Of a stretch of DNA of 64,000 bases, positions 37,901-45,152 are shown in pieces (within the stretch, counting starts at the first letter, position 1; each line of letters begins with the position of its first letter). Source of the stretch: Palsa-295 sp963785585 (lineage in GTDB: Bacteria; Acidobacteriota; Terriglobia; Acidiferrales; UBA7541). Location of the stretch: assembly GCA_963785585.1 (NCBI GenBank), contig CAWAVW010000004.1:2418001-2482000 (forward strand), written 5' to 3'. A program made the position numbers and the translations under genes. The notes under the pieces are model-generated. The model was not told the origin of the DNA and made no database searches. It saw only the letters and a program-made list of their open reading frames with translations.

Positions 37901-38214
37901 TTGCCGCGCAGACTCGTTACTCACAGCCGCTCCTGGGTAACGACGGAACCTGCGGCCGCAACGGTTTCCGGCTGAACAGCCTCGCCAATTTTAACTGGGC
38001 GATCTCGAAGAATTTTAAGCTCACCGAGTCCGGCCCGATGCATTCCGGCGCCTGGGCACTGCAGTTCCGCACGGAAATCTACAACGTGTTCAACGATCCG
38101 AACCGCACCGTTTCCAGCTTCGCCAATCTCACGCTCACGAATCCGCAGTTCGGCCAATTCGACACGGCCGGGTCGCCGCGCACGCTCCAGTTAGCGTTGA
38201 AATTAATCTGGTAG
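34978..38214 (+). CDS. TonB-dependent receptor, Oar-like
   Basis: This 1078-aa protein has a signal peptide (1-28, ending GARAQ). A carboxypeptidase-regulatory domain follows (about 30-110; GTIHGTVFDATGAVVSGANVTL). After it come a plug region with MVQQFNILTSNVPAEYGIKSNGQIEMITKSGTNDWHG (about 220-260) and a beta-barrel ending LQLALKLIW, an aromatic C-terminus typical of outer-membrane barrels. It starts at ATG 34978 behind a GGGAG ribosome-binding site (a TTG lies one codon upstream). The ligand is unknown. It converges on recQ. Confidence 0.9.
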   Translation: MFRGIMALLHLCLIGALVALTATGARAQYTTGTIHGTVFDATGAVVSGANVTLQSRDTGRIVLFTTGPDGGFVFSALLPGQYLVIVDAQGFAKSSVPVAAFASQTVTANVTVNIHSTNTVIGVEGGSNAVINTDDPQLTTAYDSYESNDLPTDRSITGLVALAPGVAPMYSPTGGGGLVKVGGAQTGLITANGGRPENTNVEFDFTDANDWEFGGFALGTQPQPDMVQQFNILTSNVPAEYGIKSNGQIEMITKSGTNDWHGQAYEYLQNNFFNATDPVLGVATRIDDNNYGFSTGGAALHDKTFLFGGWQQNKTIGGGFTDFAAVPTQTQRNSVTDPTLTNLINEFLPLPTTTVNGTPVVAQTFSSPQNNYQFLLRGDQRLGSSNTLSIRYFQGTGTLVLPFPQFNTLAGFDADLHYEARNANITDTWNINPNTVNQFRFAYARSLGLLPPENDLKSPRFTISDGSLASFGALPYFTQGRIFNVYQANDIVSQARGKQLFKLGFDFRYIQDNSVNQTNDNGSYFFANTAAFLAAQPDLYTQAFGPTELGFREKLFSAFLQDDFRVRPTLTINLGLRWEYQGAVTEAHGLTSLLDPAIPGSIGDAGTGVLGTFRIGNPAIHANPLNFGPRLGFAWNPNAGKFVLRGGYGIYYDSFNFTALSEARTTPPLNYTFSLGNFSGGNTFDNLVAGTAPFITQSQAQVGSFGTLTNFGAITTVNPNLPNPYSQQWDLVAEYQISRSTVASAAYVGSKGTHLQAFLPINPIAPANVPAPAVSVADEAARIDEFATAVNNSYGPGNNRLDPRFDQVNTITGAASSSYNSLQLSLRENFQYGLSLQASYTYSRSIDNSSSSNPNQESFDPGVQQNVNALYLERGPSNYDIPHRVVVTGVWNVPFFQARDGVFSNLALRGWQFSSTSLWQSGIPANIYSGPVTVGTTTISDVNIDGVTAPSGADNTRANCAASGVGFKLGDAASIAAQTRYSQPLLGNDGTCGRNGFRLNSLANFNWAISKNFKLTESGPMHSGAWALQFRTEIYNVFNDPNRTVSSFANLTLTNPQFGQFDTAGSPRTLQLALKLIW

Positions 38215-38251
38215 AAAAGCACGAACGATAAAAGCCGCGCGAAGGATGGAA

Positions 38252-40021
38252 CTAACCGACCTTTGCCGCCCGCGCGCCGCTGTTGAATTGCGAAAGGGCA
38301 TCGAGAATCTGCTGGCCGTAGAGCTCCACTTTTCGTTCGCCAAATCCCGAAATTCCGCGCAGTTCGGTGAGCGACCGCGGGTACACGCGGCAAACCTCAT
38401 CGAGCGATGTGTCGTGCAGCACCACAAACGCCGGCAAACCGTTTTCCTTTGCCGTATTTCGCCGCCACTCGCGCAGATAGGCCCGCAAATCCGGATCGAC
38501 GTCCGCGGCGGTCAACGGACGATCCGATTTTTTCGCCGCAGCGGCCACGTGCTTCGCCGCCGAGCTCGCCGATTTCTTCCGCGCTCCCCACCAACCGGGC
38601 TTGCTTCCAGAATCGGAGTAGCGCGGCGACACCGACGCAGGTCCCTGCGACTTTCGTCGAATCTGAATTCCCTCAAACGGCGAAGGATCCGCGGAGGTGT
38701 ACCGGCGCGTGGGCACCGACGTACGCGGCAATCGCGCATCGTCGCGCTCCGCCGCGTGGCCTTTGCGTTTCTTTCGCGAAGGCGTCGCTTCGCCGCGCAG
38801 CCAATCGAGCGCGTATCCGCAGAAATCGCAGGCATCGCACGAATGCCACTTTGGAGTTTCGCCGAAGTGCTCGCAAATTTGCCGGTGCCGGCACTTACTC
38901 GACTCCACAAAATTCAAAATCGTGTGATACCGCTCCCACGCACGCCGTTTTTCGTTCGGATCGCTCAACTGCTCGATAAAGTAGGTCAGCAGCCCCACAT
39001 CCTTCTTCTGCCAAAGCAAAACGCAATCCGCGGCCAATCCATCGCGGCCCGCGCGGCCCGCTTCCTGGTAATACTGTTCGATGGATTTCGGCAGCGAAAG
39101 ATGGATCACCGCTCGCACCGCGGCCTTATTGATTCCCAGTCCAAACGCCACCGTGCCCACCAGCACGGGCACTTCATCGGACATCCATCGTTCTTGATTC
39201 TTTCGCCGCTCCGCCGCGCTCATTTTGCCGTGATAACCGACCGACGCGACGCCGTTCGCCTTCAACAACTCCACCGTCTGTTCCACGCGATTGATGGTCG
39301 GGGCATAGACGATTACGTTTTGGCCTTTGTAATTCCGGAGCGCGAGCAGCAGCAAATCGGTTTGCGTGCGCGCGTCACACAAGTGCACGACGTACCGCAA
39401 ATTCGGGCGATGAAAGCTGGCCAGATATTTGTCCGGGTCGCGCAACTTCAGTTGATCGATAATGTCGTGCCGGACCTGCCGCGTGGCGCTCGCCGTGAAA
39501 GCCGCAATCGGCAGCTCCGGAAAATATTTTCGCAGCGAGCTCATCTGCCGGTAGTCGGGACGGAACTCGTGACCCCACTCCGAAATGCAGTGCGCTTCGT
39601 CAATTGCAAAAAACGAAATCGGAGCGCGCTGCAGTGCGGCAATCGTGTCTTGCCGCGCCAGTCGCTCGGGAGACAAATAGAGCAGCCGGTAGCGCCCGTC
39701 TCTCACGCCGCGCTCAATCTCGGACTGCTGCGTCGCCGTCAGCGTGCTGTTCAGCACCGCCGCCGGAATTCCCATCTGCCCCAGCTGCGCTACCTGGTCC
39801 TGCATCAGAGCAATCAGAGGCGACACAACCACGACCGTCTTGTCGGCGAGCAGCGCCGCCGGCAACTGGTAGCACAACGATTTTCCGCCGCCCGTCGGCA
39901 TCACCACGCAAACATCTTTGCCGCCCAGCAGGCTGCGCACGATTCGCTCCTGCATCGGCCGGAACGAATCGTATCCCCAATATTTTTGCAGCGCCGCCAG
40001 CAGTCGCGCGTCCCAATCCAC
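38252..40021 (-). CDS. recQ: ATP-dependent DNA helicase RecQ
   Basis: This 589-aa SF2 3'-5' helicase shows motif 0 (FRPMQERIV), Walker A (MPTGGGKSLCYQ), DEAH box (FAIDEAHCISEWGHEFRPDY), motif III (AFTASAT) and motif VI (QEAGRAGRDG). A zinc cluster follows (C-R-H-R-Q-I-C ... CDACDFC). A basic linker of about 100 residues replaces any recognisable RQC winged helix. The protein ends in an HRDC domain (DPDLRAYLREWRRNTA ... LTELRGISGFGERKVELYG). It acts in recombination and replication-fork repair. GTG 40021 sits just before the first helicase residues; a GTG a few codons upstream is possible, and the long open frame beyond is the antisense of the divergent gene. Confidence 0.92.
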   Translation of the reverse strand: MDWDARLLAALQKYWGYDSFRPMQERIVRSLLGGKDVCVVMPTGGGKSLCYQLPAALLADKTVVVVSPLIALMQDQVAQLGQMGIPAAVLNSTLTATQQSEIERGVRDGRYRLLYLSPERLARQDTIAALQRAPISFFAIDEAHCISEWGHEFRPDYRQMSSLRKYFPELPIAAFTASATRQVRHDIIDQLKLRDPDKYLASFHRPNLRYVVHLCDARTQTDLLLLALRNYKGQNVIVYAPTINRVEQTVELLKANGVASVGYHGKMSAAERRKNQERWMSDEVPVLVGTVAFGLGINKAAVRAVIHLSLPKSIEQYYQEAGRAGRDGLAADCVLLWQKKDVGLLTYFIEQLSDPNEKRRAWERYHTILNFVESSKCRHRQICEHFGETPKWHSCDACDFCGYALDWLRGEATPSRKKRKGHAAERDDARLPRTSVPTRRYTSADPSPFEGIQIRRKSQGPASVSPRYSDSGSKPGWWGARKKSASSAAKHVAAAAKKSDRPLTAADVDPDLRAYLREWRRNTAKENGLPAFVVLHDTSLDEVCRVYPRSLTELRGISGFGERKVELYGQQILDALSQFNSGARAAKVG

Positions 40022-40094
40022 TTCAACAGTATATGTTCGCGCGGACGCGCGCACCAACCCGCAATCGACGATCGAATTCCGGATCTTGCAACTA

Positions 40095-40123
40095 TTGACC
40101 TGTGGATTCGATTTGCTTACAGT
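40095..40123 (+). promoter_or_regulatory. Sigma70-like promoter candidate for the DinB-fold gene
   Basis: TTGACC (40095-40100) and TACAGT (40118-40123) are separated by 17 bp. They lie in the intergenic space between recQ and the plus-strand gene starting at 40157. Confidence 0.5.
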
Positions 40124-40156
40124 GAGCGCGCTTCGTTCCGCCCTGAGAGGAACCAC

Positions 40157-40651
40157 ATGACTTCCGATCATTCTCCAAAAGATCCCCAACGCGACCTTCT
40201 CCGCCACATGCTCGCCACGCTCGCATACCGCGGAGGGAAAGCCCTTCGCGGGGTGCCCGATCATTTCGCCGAATACCACGCCTGTGATTCCGTGCGGACG
40301 CCCGCACAGATCCTCGCGCACATCGCCGATCTTCTCGACTGGGCGCTCTCGCAGGCAAAGGGCAAAGAAGCGTGGCACGATTCGCCGCCGCTGGCTTGGA
40401 CCGACGGCGTGAGCCGCTTTTTCGCTGCGCTCCAGACGCTGGACTCCTACCTGGCGTCCGAAGCGCCGCTGGCCAGAAATGCCTCGCAACTGTTTCAGGG
40501 CGCCATTGCGGATGCCTTCACGCACGTCGGCCAGATCAACATCCTGCGCCGGATGGCCGGATGCCCGGTGCGCGCGGAGAATTACAGCAGGGCCGAGATT
40601 GTGATCGGAAGAGTTACCGACGAACAAGCTGCGCCGACGCGGGAATTCTAG
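40157..40651 (+). CDS. DinB-fold (four-helix) protein
   Basis: This 164-aa protein is organised like the DinB/YfiT superfamily: four long helices with a metal-binding histidine in AQILAHIADLLDWAL (H55) and a second near FTHVGQINILRRMAG (H123, with Q126 or N128 as third ligand). Members include thiol S-transferases and DNA-damage-inducible proteins of unclear role. ATG 40157 has a GAGAGG ribosome-binding site. The frame is open far upstream, but that stretch is antisense to recQ and unlike protein-coding sequence. The function of this member is unknown. Confidence 0.8.
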   Translation: MTSDHSPKDPQRDLLRHMLATLAYRGGKALRGVPDHFAEYHACDSVRTPAQILAHIADLLDWALSQAKGKEAWHDSPPLAWTDGVSRFFAALQTLDSYLASEAPLARNASQLFQGAIADAFTHVGQINILRRMAGCPVRAENYSRAEIVIGRVTDEQAAPTREF

Positions 40652-40751
40652 AACTCCGTGGGATTGCGGAAACGAGGATAGGGGGCCGGAACCAGACGGC
40701 TCTACACGCCCCATTCAAAATTGTCGTTTGCACGAAATTCAAATCCAGCCG

Positions 40752-40802
40752 AAAAAAAAACGTGGCCGGGGGCTAGGCTGAGGGACCCGAGCCGCCCGGC
40801 CT
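40752..40802 (-). terminator. Rho-independent terminator of the PilZ gene
   Basis: On the minus strand an interrupted GC-rich stem (GGCCGGG pairing with CCCGGCC) is followed within three bases by nine T residues (fwd A-run 40752-40760). It lies about 50 bp past the PilZ stop. Confidence 0.6.
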
Positions 40803-40850
40803 TCCTACCCATCTCCGCAGGGTCTGGGTAAGAAACTTGTTCGATCGGTG

Positions 40851-41186
40851 CTAGGCAGCCGTCTCCGCATTCCGCATGAATTCGTAACGCTCGATCGCTG
40901 CCGCCACTCCCACTTCGCCCGAATTTTCCGGGCTGCTCCGCAAAATACGTCCCAGGCATCGCACTCGCACGGGGCCCGCTTGCGTCAGCTCATGAGGAAG
41001 TGTCATCACGATTTCCACCGGCGACCCGCTCTTCAGGCCCTTCGGCAGATGAAAATACAGACCACGGGAGCTCACTTCCCGCGATTCGGTTGCGGCCTCG
41101 CCAACCACGCTTTCATCCGTCCACCGGACGGTGAGCGGCAGACGCATTAGGAAACGCCGCGTTGCACGTCGCTCTTTAGATGCCAC
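40851..41186 (-). CDS. Single-domain PilZ protein
   Basis: This 111-aa protein is essentially one PilZ domain: RRATRR at the N-terminus (RxxxR, residues 6-10) and EVSSRGLYF (37-45), corresponding to the [D/N]xSxxG motif with Glu in the first position. It ends in beta-strands such as VRCLGRILRSS and GVAAAIERYEFM. PilZ domains bind cyclic di-GMP; the Glu substitution leaves binding uncertain. It starts at GTG 41186. It is monocistronic with its own terminator. Confidence 0.82.
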   Translation of the reverse strand: MASKERRATRRFLMRLPLTVRWTDESVVGEAATESREVSSRGLYFHLPKGLKSGSPVEIVMTLPHELTQAGPVRVRCLGRILRSSPENSGEVGVAAAIERYEFMRNAETAA

Positions 41187-41379
41187 AGGACACTACCTCC
41201 CTTGAACAAACCACCGGAGAAACCACTACTCTGTTCACGTGAGCAGCATAGGCCTGTTCCATAAGCAAACCTATAGAGCCAAAGGCTCAATTCCGTAGGA
41301 CCCAAAAAGGTACAAAGGTACTAGGAGGAGGTACTCGGGTCGGGCGACAAACAGCTAAATCGTTGGCAATTCGAGGGTT

Positions 41380-43161
41380 TTACTCCGCCGGCGGTGCTTT
41401 CCGAAAAGCCTTCAGCGCCTCCGCAAGGGTGATGATGCCCTCCAGCTTTCCGAGATCCTCGCGGCTGATCACCGGCAACACCGGCCAATCGCCCATGCTT
41501 TGCAGAGCCTCGGCCAGGGTCTGATCGCGGAACATGTACGGCACCGGCCCCTTCGACTTGGCCAGGATGGCGGTGGTCGCGGGTGAGGCGTCCGGAGCAA
41601 GCCGCATCACATCGTCACGATCGAGCAGCCACCAGTTGCCGGGATTTACGCGGAGCAGGAGCACTGCGTCGGGCTTGGCCTCGGCGAGTTTCGCGATGCT
41701 GGTGATGGTCTGTCCCGGCTCGGCCACAATCGATCCGTCAGCCGTCATCGCGTCTTCTACGTCGAGAGAAAGCATCTCCCGCTTCTCTTCGATCGACGGC
41801 AGCACCAGCCCGTCCTGACGAGCGAGCAAATCAAACAGCGGAACCTTCTGATACGTCCTCGAAATCGTGTACGCCACCATCGTGGAAATGATCACCGGCA
41901 AAATCGCGGTGTAGTTTCCCGAAAGTTCGATCACCATAAACACCGCCGTGATCGGCGTCCGCAAAAACCCCGCAAACAGCGTTCCGATGCCCACCAGCGC
42001 AAACGTCCCCACGGTTCCCGTCAAGCTCGGGAAAAAATGATGCTCGATCGCACCGATTGCGCCGCCGAGCATCGCTCCGATGAACAGCGTCGGCGCAAAC
42101 GTTCCCCCGGGAGATCCGCTGAGGAACGAAACTCCTGTCGCAAAGATCTTGAGCGCCGCCAGCAAAAGCAAAACCTTCCACACAAATTGGCCGTGCATCA
42201 TTTGATCGACGATCGGATATCCCGCGCCCATCACTTGCGGCACTTTGATTCCAATCAGCCCAATCACCAGGCCCGCTGCGGCAGGCTGAAAATACAGAGT
42301 CCAGTGCGGCCACTTCCTGATCCTCGGCCGCGCCCAGCTGATCCATTTCAGCAAAATCAGCGACGCGATGCCGCCCGCAATGCCCAGCACCACATACGCC
42401 AGCATCTCGCCGGGCCGCGCCACGCGAAACGGCGGAACGCTGAATAGCGAATCCGCGCCCAAAAACGCGCGCATCGTCACCACGCTGGACACCGCCGCCA
42501 GCACCACCGCGCCGAGCACGCCTGCGCTCCACGTCCCGATCACTTCTTCAATTACAAACAGCACCGCCGAGATCGGCGCATTGAACGCCGCCGCCAATCC
42601 CGCTGCCGCGCCTACCGGCGCGATCAGTCGAAGTTTTTCCGTCGATAACCGCAGTCGCCGTCCCAGTAACGACGCGATTCCGGCGCCAATTTGCAGCGAA
42701 GGATCTTCGGGTCCGAGGGATTGCCCGCTGCCGATCGCAATTGCGCATGTCACAAACTTTCCGATCACGGTGATGAACGGAACATACCCATTCGAAATAT
42801 AGACTGCGGCTTTGGTCTGGTTCACGCCGCTACCGCGCACGTGCGGAAACACGTAAATCGCCAGCAGCGCCACCACGAATCCGGCAAGCGTCGGCGCAAG
42901 CACCACACGCATCACGGGCGGCGTGAGCGACGGCCCCAGCAGCACAATTTGCACCCACTCGATAAAAATCCGGAAGCAAACCACCACCAGGCCCGACATA
43001 ACGCCGATCAAAACCGCAAGAAACAGGAAGAACCGGTCCTCCCGCATTTGGAAGATGGAATGCATCCATCCTTCCCAACGCGTGCGGAACGAATCGGGTT
43101 CGATCACTTCGGACTGCGGAACGACCGGCTCGTTCTCCGGTGCCGGCATTTCATGTGGCAT
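41380..43161 (-). CDS. ClC-family chloride channel/antiporter with CBS pair
   Basis: This 593-aa protein has a ClC core of about 10 or more hydrophobic helices after a cytoplasmic N-tail. The filter motifs are modified but recognisable: GSGVN (usually GSGIP), SLGPEDPSLQIG, in which the gating Glu of the classical GREGP is retained (about E152), and SGSPGGTFAPTLFIGAMLGG. The C-terminal about 130 residues form two CBS modules (DVEDAMTADGSIVAEPGQTITSI and GPVPYMFRDQTLAEALQSMGDWPVLPVI), a likely nucleotide-sensing regulatory unit. ATG 43161 lies five bases after the stop of the upstream TPR gene, indicating cotranscription. Confidence 0.88.
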   Translation of the reverse strand: MPHEMPAPENEPVVPQSEVIEPDSFRTRWEGWMHSIFQMREDRFFLFLAVLIGVMSGLVVVCFRIFIEWVQIVLLGPSLTPPVMRVVLAPTLAGFVVALLAIYVFPHVRGSGVNQTKAAVYISNGYVPFITVIGKFVTCAIAIGSGQSLGPEDPSLQIGAGIASLLGRRLRLSTEKLRLIAPVGAAAGLAAAFNAPISAVLFVIEEVIGTWSAGVLGAVVLAAVSSVVTMRAFLGADSLFSVPPFRVARPGEMLAYVVLGIAGGIASLILLKWISWARPRIRKWPHWTLYFQPAAAGLVIGLIGIKVPQVMGAGYPIVDQMMHGQFVWKVLLLLAALKIFATGVSFLSGSPGGTFAPTLFIGAMLGGAIGAIEHHFFPSLTGTVGTFALVGIGTLFAGFLRTPITAVFMVIELSGNYTAILPVIISTMVAYTISRTYQKVPLFDLLARQDGLVLPSIEEKREMLSLDVEDAMTADGSIVAEPGQTITSIAKLAEAKPDAVLLLRVNPGNWWLLDRDDVMRLAPDASPATTAILAKSKGPVPYMFRDQTLAEALQSMGDWPVLPVISREDLGKLEGIITLAEALKAFRKAPPAE

Positions 43162-43166
43162 GGCGC

Positions 43167-44390
43167 TCAATTTGCTTGCCCCGCGCGGCTTTTTCCCAGC
43201 AACCAAAGCGCTCGATCGTTTCCCACCGGTTCCCCGCAAGCCACCGTCGCTGCGCTCTCGGTGTCAAACACGGTTGCCATCGCCGCATCCAACCGGTCGG
43301 GAAAACTTCCCAGGTTGTGCGCGCTCCAGTCTCTCTGCATCCGTTGAAATTGCTCCAGATTGAGCTGCATTTTCGTCAGCGCGCCCTGCACGGCGATCGA
43401 GTGCGGCGTTCCGCTTCTGATTTGAAGGCATGACTGCGCGCGTGCCGTTGCTGCGCTTATCGCGTTTTCGGCACGCCGGACACGGTCCGTCGTCGAAAGC
43501 CCCGACAAATATGGATTCGCGGCCAGCACTTGACGCGACACCTCGAGCATGTGCGCCACATCCGGCGGGTTTCGTTGCTCCGGCGGCAGCTTTTCGAAAT
43601 ACTCGCGAGCGACTCCGAACTGCCCGAGTTGAAACGCAACCGTCCCGGCTCCCAGCAGATAATTCGGGTTCGCTCGATCGGTGGCGAGCAGCGACCGGAA
43701 TATCGTTTGCGCGCGAAACCAGTCCTGCGTTTGCAACAGCATCCGCCCGACGACAAGCTCACGGGCGGAATCGCCCGCCGCGGTGTTGTCCGCCAGTGCC
43801 GTCACTTCCATCCGCGCCTGCGGGATTTCTCCGTGCGCCAGCAAAAACTCGCAAAGCTCTCGTCGCACTTGCCAGCGCGTCGCAACCGGATTGTCGTTCC
43901 ATTCGCCGTCAACGGCGCTGTGATAGTAGCGAACCGCGTCGTTGAACCCGTCCGTTCGCCGCGCCGCGATTCGCGCCAATTCCAGATTGATTTCGCCGCT
44001 GCCCGGCGATTGCACCCACAAGACCTGCAAGTAGCTCTGCGCCTGCGCGTCGTGATCTCCCAGGGCCACCAGCGCCTGCGCCAGATGCAGTTGGTAGAGC
44101 GGCTTTTCCGGTGAATACACCAGCGCATTGCGGTATTCCGCCACGGCCGCGGCGGCATCGCCGGCCTTCAGGCTGGCTTCGCCCTGCGCGAACCATGAAT
44201 CCGCCATGGTGTGCACCTTCATGTGGTACATGCGCGAGAGAAATGCCGTGAAGCCAAGCAGCAGGATCAGCGCGATGCAGCAGGAAAGCAGAACCGCCTC
44301 GCGGGAATAGATGCGCGGGCCGGATGCTACGGAAGGGATTTCGGGAGTCGCCTGGTTCGCACTGGAAGCCACGAACCTAGAATACTCCAC
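43167..44390 (-). CDS. Membrane-anchored TPR protein
   Basis: This 407-aa protein has an N-terminal cytoplasmic tail and a transmembrane helix (AVLLSCCIALILLLGFTAFL, about 32-51). TPR-like repeats lie from about 65 to 300 (WFAQGEASLKAGDAAAAVAEYRNALVYSPEKPLYQLHLAQALVALGD). The rest of the protein is probably extracytoplasmic. It starts at GTG 44390. It precedes the ClC gene by five bases, so the two form one transcription unit; a functional link is not known. Confidence 0.8.
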   Translation of the reverse strand: MEYSRFVASSANQATPEIPSVASGPRIYSREAVLLSCCIALILLLGFTAFLSRMYHMKVHTMADSWFAQGEASLKAGDAAAAVAEYRNALVYSPEKPLYQLHLAQALVALGDHDAQAQSYLQVLWVQSPGSGEINLELARIAARRTDGFNDAVRYYHSAVDGEWNDNPVATRWQVRRELCEFLLAHGEIPQARMEVTALADNTAAGDSARELVVGRMLLQTQDWFRAQTIFRSLLATDRANPNYLLGAGTVAFQLGQFGVAREYFEKLPPEQRNPPDVAHMLEVSRQVLAANPYLSGLSTTDRVRRAENAISAATARAQSCLQIRSGTPHSIAVQGALTKMQLNLEQFQRMQRDWSAHNLGSFPDRLDAAMATVFDTESAATVACGEPVGNDRALWLLGKSRAGQAN

Positions 44391-44420
44391 TCATTTGGAG
44401 CGGCAAAAGCGACATCGCGG

Positions 44421-44449
44421 AAAAAATAAAACAAAAATCCGGCATCCGG
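44421..44449 (-). terminator. Possible terminator of the two-component operon
   Basis: A short CCGG-ATG-CCGG hairpin (44439-44449) is followed on the minus strand by a long T-rich tract (fwd 44421-44438 is almost all A). It lies about 35 bp past the response-regulator stop. The stem is short. Confidence 0.4.
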
Positions 44450-44484
44450 GAAACGCCGCAATGGACGTTAGCCAGCCGGCGCTC

Positions 44485-45150
44485 TTACGTCTGATCGATC
44501 AATCGATGATGGATCGCGTACAGCGCCAGTTCCAACCGGTCGGAAACTCCCAGCTTATCGAAGATGTTGTGCAGGTGATTCTTTACGGTCTGCTCGCTGA
44601 TAAACAGCTTTTCACCGATTTCACGGTTGCGGAATCCCTGTGCGACCAGTTGCACGATTTCCTTTTCACGGTCGCTCAGCAGCGGCTTTTCGCGCCGCTG
44701 GCCGGATTCCGCGGACTTCTTGAACGCATCGATCACTTCCGCGGTCATGCGATTATCGAGCCAGATTTCGCCGTCCGCCACTTTGCGGATGCTCTTCACC
44801 AGCAGATCGCTCGCGGACTGCTTCAACACCACGCCGCGGGCGCCCAGGCGCATGGCGCGAACCACGTCGCGATCGTCCTCCGCCGCCGTCAGCACAATCA
44901 CGCGCGTCGGCAGCGAATCGAAATTCACTTCTTCCAGCACGCCCAGTCCATCCTTCTCGGGCATGCGCAAATCCAATAGCAGAATATCCGGCTTCAGCTT
45001 GGCGAGCATCTTCACGCACTCCACGCCATTGGAAGCTTCGCCAATAATCTGAATTTCGTCGGCGGATTCGAGCAGCTTGCGCAGACCATCCCGAAATATC
45101 GCATGGTCGTCCGCAACCAGGATACGAATCACCTGTTTCGCTTTCGTCAT
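44485..45150 (-). CDS. NarL/FixJ-type response regulator
   Basis: This 221-aa protein has a receiver domain (8-125) with acidic pocket D14/D15, phospho-acceptor D60 in LLLDLRMP, T88 and K110. A LuxR-type helix-turn-helix follows (about 150-215; LSDREKEIVQLVAQGFRNREIGEKLFISEQTVKNHL). It is expected to bind DNA when phosphorylated by the histidine kinase encoded two bases upstream in the same operon. Target genes cannot be inferred. Confidence 0.93.
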   Translation of the reverse strand: MTKAKQVIRILVADDHAIFRDGLRKLLESADEIQIIGEASNGVECVKMLAKLKPDILLLDLRMPEKDGLGVLEEVNFDSLPTRVIVLTAAEDDRDVVRAMRLGARGVVLKQSASDLLVKSIRKVADGEIWLDNRMTAEVIDAFKKSAESGQRREKPLLSDREKEIVQLVAQGFRNREIGEKLFISEQTVKNHLHNIFDKLGVSDRLELALYAIHHRLIDQT

Positions 45151-45152
45151 TT

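Noticed and set aside
38246..40156. Very long plus-strand open frame upstream of and in frame with the DinB-fold gene
   Set aside because: It is the exact antisense of recQ, and the translated sequence is Arg/His-rich with no domain. Only the last 164 codons, with their own ribosome-binding site, are coding.
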